From contig CAJUGR010000096.1 of assembly GCA_910586285.1 (NCBI GenBank), forward strand, positions 1 to 5,810: 5,810 bases of DNA. Reading direction: 5' to 3'. Numbering within the stretch: position 1 is the stretch's first letter; each line of letters begins with the position of its first letter. Position numbers and translations under genes: made by a program. The notes under the pieces were generated by a model. It saw nothing but the letters and a program-made list of their open reading frames with translations, made no database searches and was not told where the DNA came from. Positions 1-5,074 of the stretch are shown here, one piece after another. The DNA comes from an uncultured Erysipelotrichaceae bacterium (GTDB taxonomy: Bacteria > Bacillota_I > Bacilli_A > Erysipelotrichales > Erysipelotrichaceae).

Positions 1-445
1 TTACCTGAGGTGTCTGATAAGAACCTTGATTGCCACTGCTACCGCCGCTGTTACCGCTACCGCTACTACCGCCGATCGTAGGCTTCTGTGAACTTGGATT
101 GGAAACCTGCACACTTTTCCCACCCAGATTCACACCGGAACTTCCCTGTACCGGATTACTGGGATTGGAAACATCAGTCACATCCACCGTAACAAAATAA
201 ACCGAAGCAGTACCGACACTGCCGGCTTGCGCAGTTGCACTCACCGTTTCCCCGCGATTACACCAGCTATCCGCACTGATGATCGTTGCATTACTGCTTC
301 TGGCAGCTACGCTTCCTTCCAAATTACCGCAAGATGCCGTAGCGGTAAACCTTTCTCCCGGAGCCTCTGCCAGAGTATATACCGGCATAAGCAACGAGCA
401 TATTAATACCAGAGATAAAACCACCCTAGTCAAATATTTACGCAT
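1..445 (-). CDS. Secreted Ig-like beta-sandwich protein with Gly/Ser linker, 3' end cut by window edge
   Basis: The frame is open from an ATG at 445 to the left edge, giving 148 visible residues. The start follows a good Shine-Dalgarno (AAGGAGA, 451-457) with a 5-base gap. Residues 1-26 form a classical Sec signal peptide: basic MRK, a hydrophobic core, and a cleavage site after VYTLA. There is no lipobox. Residues about 27-115 look like a small Ig-like or beta-sandwich module with alternating Val/Thr/Ala strands (TVDVTD near 86-91). It contains two cysteines, C39 and C62, which could form a disulfide after export. Residues about 125-142 are a Gly/Ser/Asn-rich flexible linker, which implies at least one more domain downstream of the visible part. 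The gene lies 33 bases after the dockerin glucosaminidase with no visible terminator between, so the two are probably co-transcribed. The function is not recognised. Similar modules occur in clostridial and erysipelotrichial surface proteins, often before cadherin-like domains; this is from memory, and cohesin identity is not supported. Confidence 0.8.
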   Translation of the reverse strand, partial: MRKYLTRVVLSLVLICSLLMPVYTLAEAPGERFTATASCGNLEGSVAARSSNATIISADSWCNRGETVSATAQAGSVGTASVYFVTVDVTDVSNPSNPVQGSSGVNLGGKSVQVSNPSSQKPTIGGSSGSGNSGGSSGNQGSYQTPQV

Positions 446-478
446 AAACATCTCCTTACATTGATTGTTTACAAAGCT

Positions 479-2356
479 TTATTTAATCGTAGCAATACCT
501 AAAATATGGTTTTTAATCAGTACATAATCCATGGATGTAATCTTACCATCACCATTCACATCAGCTGCCTTGAGCGCATCCCCGGATAAGAGCTTGACCT
601 TTAAAATATGATTCTTTACCAATACATAATCCATGGATGTAATCTTACCATCGCCACTGGGATCTCCTTTTTTCACCGTGGTAGTTGGAGTATCGCTTGG
701 AACATTGGTAGAAACATTGGTATACTTCACCAATTCTACATATTGAGAAGAAACATATCCGTACATTTTGGAAAAATCATAAGTGTAAGTGCCCTGCGTG
801 GTTGCGCTTCGATTGCTGTTTAACGTGGGATCACTTTGAATTCGATACCAAACATTGTTTCCCTCAATACTTTGGCCCGTAGTGGTAGCCTTAATCAGCA
901 CCGGAAAATTACTGATATTCTTCGTCGCATACAACGCTGTCGATGAAGTATTGGCATCCTTACGAACCTGCAAGTTAGTCATTTTCTCAACCATACCGAT
1001 TTTATAAGTTCCGAAATCCTTATTTCCGTTTTTCTGTGATACCACATTGGCCACCGCTGCGGCTTTTTCACCCCAAAACGGGTCGGATGCGTACTTCACA
1101 TTCATACCGCTTGCCTTATCGCCAAGATGACCTCCGAAAAAGCGTCCGCTGTAATCTTTAGGATCCAAATAACCGTCAGAAATAAAATTCTTCGCATGAT
1201 GCTCGACACTCTCCGCTGGCGAATTATATTTATTCGCATTAGCACTCGGATTAAAATCTGTCGCGTTGTGACCGAAGATATTGTTCTTATTCATCGCTAT
1301 ACTGCTGGTGCCCCATGCGGACTCATTCGCTGCCACTCCATACATTAACAATGCATTGGCACCGTATTTATTCTGATTGGTAATAAATGCCGATCCGAGG
1401 TTCAACATTTTACTGTCAAAATCAATGATGGTTTTGGTGTAAGCATCTAACTGCTGCGCCGTAAAGGTTGTTTTACTGCGGTGGGACAAATATTGAAAAT
1501 AGTTATAATACGGCTGATTGGGATTAATCGAATGGGCATACGTATTATTTTTATAATCATCGATCATTTTTTCATAGGATGTATAAAAATAATGCCCATC
1601 ATAACTATAATATACCACATTATTGCTCATATATGACTGCTTGGGTCCGACATTAATCACACTGGAATAATACGGAGAAGAAACATTGGCATGGATATAG
1701 TGACAAAGAATACCATTCTCTACGCGATAAAAACCTACATAAGCATCATCCGCATCCCGCACAATAACATCGCTTGCATTAACGCATCCCTCTACTCCGG
1801 CCATACGGAACTTAACCTTACTTTTATCCGTAGAACAATAGCCGAGGAATGCAGCATCGCCACCGTAAGCACCGTTAATATAACCGCTGTATCCGGTTAA
1901 TGTTTCCGTATAAAGTGTATTGGTGTTCGATGGTTTGGTGTGAAAATCCACTACACCGTATTTAAGATTGGAATAATCCGTATTCGCAACAACTCTTGCA
2001 CTTCCGGCGCGGCGCATTCTTCTGCGTGCATTGGCAACCGCTTCCGCTTCCTGTAAGCTGTCATATGTGGCAATGACTTCGTCTTCATTTCCGAACGAAA
2101 TAACGACATCATAAGAAGAGGCATTTTCCGCTTTCTCCTGTTCAATATCTTCCGGATTGACCTCCGGTATTTTGACCATGGTAATTTTTCCGTCTACGTC
2201 CATAGCCGGATATTCATAATATTCTCCATCACTGTTTAGTGAATCATCTTCTATGTTGAATGGATAATCTTCATCATCGCTGGCTCGTACCGAAACCAAT
2301 GTGTTCAAACCTAAACAGGATACAAGAAATAACATCATAAGATTTTTTATTTTCAT
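479..2356 (-). CDS. Secreted GH73-type N-acetylglucosaminidase with SH3-like and C-terminal dockerin domains
   Basis: This is a 625-residue exported protein predicted to cleave the N-acetylglucosaminyl bond of peptidoglycan glycan strands. Residues 1-25 are a signal peptide (cleavage after SVRA). Residues 26-80 are strongly acidic, followed by a basic cluster RRRMRR at 111-116. Residues about 125-300 match the region that precedes the catalytic domain in clostridial glucosaminidases (YYSYDGHYFYTSYEKM at 249-264). The glucosaminidase domain is about 300-440, with the ANESAWGTS motif (likely catalytic E345), NNIFGHN at 358-364 and SDPFWGEKA at 425-433. An SH3-like wall-binding domain spans about 453-545 (LQVRKDANTSSTAL, then YGYVSSQYVELV). 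A Thr/Ser/Pro linker leads to a dockerin at 564-620, with two calcium loops: D565/S567/D569/D576 and D599/N601/D603/D610. The ATG has a modest AAGGGG ribosome binding site 6 bases upstream. The gene is first in a two-gene unit and divergent from rpmB. The catalytic family is well supported, but the exact linkage and physiological role (division, turnover, host contact) are inference. Confidence 0.92.
   Translation of the reverse strand: MKIKNLMMLFLVSCLGLNTLVSVRASDDEDYPFNIEDDSLNSDGEYYEYPAMDVDGKITMVKIPEVNPEDIEQEKAENASSYDVVISFGNEDEVIATYDSLQEAEAVANARRRMRRAGSARVVANTDYSNLKYGVVDFHTKPSNTNTLYTETLTGYSGYINGAYGGDAAFLGYCSTDKSKVKFRMAGVEGCVNASDVIVRDADDAYVGFYRVENGILCHYIHANVSSPYYSSVINVGPKQSYMSNNVVYYSYDGHYFYTSYEKMIDDYKNNTYAHSINPNQPYYNYFQYLSHRSKTTFTAQQLDAYTKTIIDFDSKMLNLGSAFITNQNKYGANALLMYGVAANESAWGTSSIAMNKNNIFGHNATDFNPSANANKYNSPAESVEHHAKNFISDGYLDPKDYSGRFFGGHLGDKASGMNVKYASDPFWGEKAAAVANVVSQKNGNKDFGTYKIGMVEKMTNLQVRKDANTSSTALYATKNISNFPVLIKATTTGQSIEGNNVWYRIQSDPTLNSNRSATTQGTYTYDFSKMYGYVSSQYVELVKYTNVSTNVPSDTPTTTVKKGDPSGDGKITSMDYVLVKNHILKVKLLSGDALKAADVNGDGKITSMDYVLIKNHILGIATIK
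501..657 (-). repeat. Dockerin-coding direct repeat (two units, 102-base period)
   Basis: Two units, about 501-555 and 603-657, encode the two F-hand segments of the dockerin. A 30-base core (521-550 and 623-652) is identical in both copies and encodes DGKITSMDYV twice. Flanking bases differ at scattered positions. The period of 102 bases equals 34 codons. This is the internal two-fold symmetry typical of type I dockerins, here preserved at nucleotide level. Confidence 0.9.
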
Positions 2357-2396
2357 CGCAATCCCCTTATCTTTATTTCACTTCCGATACAGTACT

Positions 2397-2425
2397 ATTA
2401 TAAAGCACAAGTATAAAAAAAGCAA
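2397..2425 (-). promoter_or_regulatory. Sigma-A-like promoter of the glucosaminidase gene
   Basis: Reading the minus strand, a perfect -10 hexamer TATAAT (2402-2397) lies 17 bases after a weak -35 TTGCTT (2425-2420). Transcription would start near 2390, giving a leader of about 33 bases before the ATG at 2356. The T-rich spacer may compensate for the poor -35. This is a sequence match only. Confidence 0.65.
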
Positions 2426-2500
2426 TTTATTAAAGGCATTCCCAGTATTTACATTTACATCTTCGCTTAAATTTACCATAGAAAGTCATATTTGATGCCG

Positions 2501-2528
2501 TTGTAAGGTGAAATTGCGCTTTTATAAT
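2501..2528 (+). promoter_or_regulatory. Upstream candidate promoter of rpmB (P1)
   Basis: TTGTAA (2501-2506) and a perfect TATAAT (2523-2528) are separated by 16 bases. The predicted start is near 2535, just where the -35 of the second promoter begins. The region is AT-rich, so a chance match is possible, but the hexamer quality and spacing are good. Confidence 0.5.
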
Positions 2529-2547
2529 TTTTTCCTTGTAATTTCAC
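2508..2547. repeat. 8-bp inverted repeat GTGAAATT/AATTTCAC across the rpmB promoters
   Basis: GTGAAATT (2508-2515) and its exact reverse complement AATTTCAC (2540-2547) are 32 bases apart start to start, about three helical turns. The first lies in the spacer of P1. The second overlaps the -35 and spacer of P2. It could be a paired operator or a coincidence in AT-rich DNA. Confidence 0.3.
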
Positions 2548-2564
2548 AAAAGAAATGCTATCAT
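2536..2564 (+). promoter_or_regulatory. Proximal promoter of rpmB (P2)
   Basis: TTGTAA (2536-2541) and TATCAT (2559-2564) are separated by 17 bases. A TG one base before the -10 (TGC, 2556-2558) gives an extended -10. Transcription would start near 2571, leaving a leader of about 38 bases that carries the ribosome binding site of rpmB. Confidence 0.65.
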
Positions 2565-2608
2565 ATATAGGCAAATGTGCTTTTATGATTATAAAGGAGG
2601 TAAACGCA

Positions 2609-2800
2609 ATGTCAAAAGTCTGTGCAATTACCGGAAAAGGTCCAATGTCCGGCAATAAACGCTCTCACTCTATGCGTGCTAGTCGTCGTAAATGGAATGT
2701 CAATTTACAAAAAGTAAAAGTTATGGTTGATGGCAAGCCTCAAACGATGCGCATCAGTGCTCGTGCTTTGAAAACACTGAAAGCAAAAAACGCACTCTAA
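2609..2800 (+). CDS. rpmB: 50S ribosomal protein L28
   Basis: This encodes a 63-residue basic protein of the large ribosomal subunit. The sequence reads as a full-length L28: MSKVCAITGKGPMSGNKRSH at the N terminus, then RRKWNVNLQKVKV and DGKPQTMRISARALKTLK, all family signatures. It has a single cysteine (C5), so it is the form without the four-cysteine zinc site found in some L28 proteins. The ATG at 2609 is chosen because AAAGGAGGT (2593-2601) sits 7 bases before it and L28 begins exactly there; an in-frame ATG at 2555 would add 18 unrelated residues and would fall inside the P2 promoter. The gene is monocistronic here, with its own promoters and terminator. It is convergent with thiN and divergent from the glucosaminidase gene, as expected for rpmB at this conserved locus. 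Confidence 0.97.
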   Translation: MSKVCAITGKGPMSGNKRSHSMRASRRKWNVNLQKVKVMVDGKPQTMRISARALKTLKAKNAL

Positions 2801-2811
2801 GTCGCAAAATG

Positions 2812-2833
2812 AACAGGGTAACCTGTTTTTTTT
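2812..2833 (+). terminator. Rho-independent terminator of rpmB
   Basis: A perfect 6-bp stem AACAGG/CCTGTT (2812-2817 with 2822-2827) closes a GTAA loop, which is a stable GNRA-type tetraloop in RNA. A run of six more T (2828-2833) follows. It begins 12 bases after the rpmB stop. In reverse the stem is followed only by an interrupted T run (CATTTTG), so it may act weakly on the opposing transcript. Confidence 0.85.
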
Positions 2834-2890
2834 GTGCAGTTGCCTTCGGATTCATTTTATGTTTTCACTTATGAATGTATCCTATTACCC

Positions 2891-2938
2891 AGTAATGCGA
2901 ATGGAAATCGCGTTTTATCGGTTTCCGTTCGCATTATT
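2891..2938 (+). terminator. 20-bp hairpin in the convergent rpmB/thiN gap, possible terminator
   Basis: Bases 2891-2910 pair with 2919-2938 around an 8-base loop (CGTTTTAT). There are 17 Watson-Crick pairs and three G-T pairs. The G-T pairs are wobbles in plus-strand RNA but become A-C mismatches in minus-strand RNA, so the plus-strand structure is stronger. The tail on the plus strand is only TTTTG, and on the minus strand there is no T run. The thiN stop codon (2934-2936) lies inside the stem. It could be a backup rpmB terminator, a bidirectional terminator, or a 3'-end stabiliser for the thiN operon. The hairpin is certain but its role is not. Confidence 0.55.
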
Positions 2939-3548
2939 TTGTAACATCTTCACATTGAAATAACAGGACATTTCCCTCATGAACAATAATTTCTGCTAAA
3001 TCCGCAATGATCTCATTGGAAATGGGATAAATATCAGTCGGTGTAATTTGACGCTTATGAAGCGGATAAGCAACACCGCTTTCACTGATGATTGTCGGCT
3101 CCAATGCCAACAAGGATAAGTAGGTAAATTGTTTTTTCACATGATAGGTTCCCGGCTTGCACTTGGTGATGATATGATGCTCATCCTGTAATGTAAGCGG
3201 ATAATCTCGATGCATTAACAGATAGAGATTGGCCAATGCATGATCCATGCGACCGCCCAAACCACCATACAGAATAATTTCTTCGTATCCTTGATCCAAA
3301 GCATATTGAATCGCAGCTTCACTATCGGTTTCATTCTTATGACGAGGTAACGTGTGAATCTCACAAGCAGCTGCGATTTCAGCTTTTTCTTGGGCCGTGA
3401 TCGAATCAAAATCTCCGATGGCACAACGCAGTGAGACTTTTTGGCGCACGGCAATCAGCGCGCCGCGATCAACACCGATGACATCAGTATCTTTCCATAA
3501 AGGGATATGTTCGCACAATCCGGCTGCCAGTATTACTTTTCGAGACAT
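2934..3548 (-). CDS. thiN: Thiamine pyrophosphokinase
   Basis: This cytosolic 204-residue enzyme transfers pyrophosphate from ATP to thiamine, making the cofactor thiamine diphosphate. Its length fits the family. The visible signatures are GVDRGA (25-30), GDFDS (45-49, metal/ATP-binding aspartates), ETDSEAAI (73-80) and GGLGGRMDHALANL (95-108). The C-terminal half is beta-rich, as expected for the thiamine-binding domain. The ATG at 3548 lies inside the end of rpe, a 16-base overlap. The nearest purine-rich match (GAGAGG) is about 16 bases upstream, too far to be ideal, so translation is probably coupled to rpe. No TPP riboswitch is seen upstream, so expression seems tied to the ribosome/kinase operon and not to thiamine levels. 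The product is a salvage enzyme; biosynthesis genes are not present in the window. Confidence 0.95.
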   Translation of the reverse strand: MSRKVILAAGLCEHIPLWKDTDVIGVDRGALIAVRQKVSLRCAIGDFDSITAQEKAEIAAACEIHTLPRHKNETDSEAAIQYALDQGYEEIILYGGLGGRMDHALANLYLLMHRDYPLTLQDEHHIITKCKPGTYHVKKQFTYLSLLALEPTIISESGVAYPLHKRQITPTDIYPISNEIIADLAEIIVHEGNVLLFQCEDVTK

Positions 3549-4198
3549 AATAAAGAATGAACGGCCTCTCGCATATCCCGCTTAAATACGTAGCTGCCTG
3601 CTACCAACGTATCACACCCGGCCGCTACTGCCAGTTTTCCCGTCTCCGCATTGATTCCGCCATCAATTTGAATGCGTGTTGATAAATGGCGATCGGTGAT
3701 CACTTTGTGCAGTTGTCGCACTTTATCCAGTACTTCCGGCATAAAGGCCTGTCCGCCAAAACCCGGCTCTACGCTCATAATCAAAACCACATCCATCTCT
3801 TCCAGATACGGAATTAAATCTTTCACATCTGTTTTGGGTTTTACGCTAACCCCTGCCATCACTCCTTGAGATCGCAATTTGCGACACAGCGCTACACAGG
3901 ATTCGATATCAGCGCAAGCTTCCCGGTGAAACGTGATCAAATCCGCACCGGCATCGACAAACCAAGACGCAACCACTGTTGGGTTTTCCACCATGATATG
4001 AACATCCATAAATGCCTTCGTTATTTTCTTGAATCCTGTTAAAATATCCGGTCCAAACGTCAGATTCGGCACAAAATGACCATCCATTACATCAAAATGC
4101 ATCCATTGCGCACCGCTTTGATTGAATTTCGTTATCTGTTGATTCACTTGTGAAAAATCCATTGCCAGAATCGAGGGGGAAATGATGAGTTTCTGCAT
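3533..4198 (-). CDS. rpe: Ribulose-phosphate 3-epimerase
   Basis: This 221-residue TIM-barrel enzyme interconverts D-ribulose 5-phosphate and D-xylulose 5-phosphate in the non-oxidative pentose phosphate pathway. Expected features are in place: ISPSILAMDF at the N terminus with S9, HFDVMDGHFVPN with H34 and D36, DVHIMV with H67, the phosphate-binding VEPGFGGQ (143-150), and IDGGIN with D179. H34, D36, H67 and D179 correspond to the metal ligands of the family, with D36 and D179 as acid/base residues. The second of two in-frame ATGs (4198, not 4204) is chosen because the AAGGAG site is 7 bases from it but only 1 base from the first. The gene starts 11 bases after rsgA and overlaps thiN by 16 bases, so it sits in the middle of the operon. 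Confidence 0.96.
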   Translation of the reverse strand: MQKLIISPSILAMDFSQVNQQITKFNQSGAQWMHFDVMDGHFVPNLTFGPDILTGFKKITKAFMDVHIMVENPTVVASWFVDAGADLITFHREACADIESCVALCRKLRSQGVMAGVSVKPKTDVKDLIPYLEEMDVVLIMSVEPGFGGQAFMPEVLDKVRQLHKVITDRHLSTRIQIDGGINAETGKLAVAAGCDTLVAGSYVFKRDMREAVHSLLCLEK

Positions 4199-4205
4199 AG
4201 TCATT

Positions 4206-4211
4206 CTCCTT
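4206..4211 (-). promoter_or_regulatory. Ribosome binding site that fixes the rpe start
   Basis: AAGGAG on the minus strand overlaps the TAA stop of rsgA (4212-4210). The spacing is 7 bases to the ATG at 4198 but 1 base to the ATG at 4204. This favours the MQKLIISPS start over MTMQKL and shows that ribosomes finishing rsgA cover the rpe initiation site. Confidence 0.8.
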
Positions 4212-5073
4212 AGTATTTCTTTTTCATCTGTTTAATCATCGTGACTACTTCCTGATAATGCCGATAACGCTCCATCGCTACCGCTCCTGTTTCTACTGCC
4301 TGACGCAGCGCACAATCCGGTTCATGCATATGAACGCAGTCACGAAATCGACATTGGTTAATATAAGGCTGAAAATCAGGGATTTTTGCGGCCAATGCGC
4401 CGATTTCCATATAGGTAAAATCCATGGAAGAGAAACCGGGTGTATCCGCTACCCAACCTTGTGCAATCTCATGCAGTTCACAATGACGAGTCGTATGCTT
4501 ACCGCGGCCTAAGGCTTTGGAAATGGCTTGCGTCTGTAACTGAAAGCGTGGATCAATCCGATTTAACAGCGAACTTTTTCCGGCGCCGCTTTGACCGGTT
4601 AACACACTGATTTTCCCCTTCAAGGCAGCGATCAGTGCACCGGAAGCTGCCTGTGCATTACTTGTATAAACCGGATATCCGCTTTGCCGATAGCGCTCGA
4701 TCGTTTGATAAATCGCATCGTTTTCATCAATCAAATCTGTTTTGGTAATACAGAGCAACGGCTGAATGTCATGATAGACAATTTGAAAAATCAGCCGATC
4801 GATTAATACCGTAGAAAAATCCGGATCCCGGCACGACATCACAATAATCGCCTGATCCACATTCGCTACCGCCGGACGAAGCAGTTGATTGCGGCGCGGT
4901 AAAATCTTTTGAATCCCGCTTTGATTGGCAAAACGTTCCACTTCCACCAGATCTCCCACCAACGGTGTCCTGCCCTTGCGCAGTTTCCCCATGGCGATAC
5001 AAGGAACAATCTCCTGTTCACACAAGACATCGTATTGGCTTGATACGATGCGAATAATTCGTCCCTTTTCCAT
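4210..5073 (-). CDS. rsgA: Ribosome small-subunit-dependent GTPase A (RsgA/YloQ/CpgA)
   Basis: This circularly permuted GTPase acts in late maturation of the 30S ribosomal subunit. The 287 residues show the family order. There is an N-terminal OB-fold (about 1-65, with TPLVGD at 36-41), then the GTPase domain with permuted motifs: G4 TKTD (110-113), G1 P-loop GQSGAGKSS (160-168), switch GRGKHTT (189-195) and G3 DTPG (210-213). A C-terminal zinc domain follows, with C241, C246, H248 and C254 as likely ligands. The ATG at 5073 is chosen because RsgA proteins begin directly with the OB-fold (MEKGRIIRIVSSQYDVL). It lies one base after the prkC stop (TGAcATG), and no Shine-Dalgarno is visible, suggesting coupling to prkC. 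An upstream in-frame ATG at 5121 has GGAAGG 8 bases before it, but would add 16 residues that do not resemble the family and would overlap prkC. Confidence 0.95.
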   Translation of the reverse strand: MEKGRIIRIVSSQYDVLCEQEIVPCIAMGKLRKGRTPLVGDLVEVERFANQSGIQKILPRRNQLLRPAVANVDQAIIVMSCRDPDFSTVLIDRLIFQIVYHDIQPLLCITKTDLIDENDAIYQTIERYRQSGYPVYTSNAQAASGALIAALKGKISVLTGQSGAGKSSLLNRIDPRFQLQTQAISKALGRGKHTTRHCELHEIAQGWVADTPGFSSMDFTYMEIGALAAKIPDFQPYINQCRFRDCVHMHEPDCALRQAVETGAVAMERYRHYQEVVTMIKQMKKKY

Positions 5074-5074
5074 G

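Noticed and set aside
1..3. TTA at the left edge as a minus-strand stop codon ending the first gene
   Set aside because: The reading frame from the ATG at 445 uses bases 4-2 as a Val codon, so the TAA is out of frame and the gene continues beyond the window.
1..445. Cohesin domain in the exported protein next to the dockerin enzyme
   Set aside because: The visible module is shorter than a typical cohesin (about 140 residues) and no cohesin signature could be recognised; kept only as a hypothesis for the missing part.
1951..2145. Second minus-strand frame rich in Arg/Lys/Met within the glucosaminidase gene
   Set aside because: It is an out-of-frame reading of a clear coding sequence, with composition typical of a frameshifted shadow.
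2801..2855. Small minus-strand ORF beginning MNPKATAQ at 2855 as a spoVM-like gene
   Set aside because: It has no resemblance to SpoVM, has no good ribosome binding site, and runs through the rpmB terminator into rpmB antisense.
3549..3700. TPP riboswitch controlling thiN
   Set aside because: The region upstream of thiN is rpe coding sequence, and no thi-box-like structure or motif was seen.
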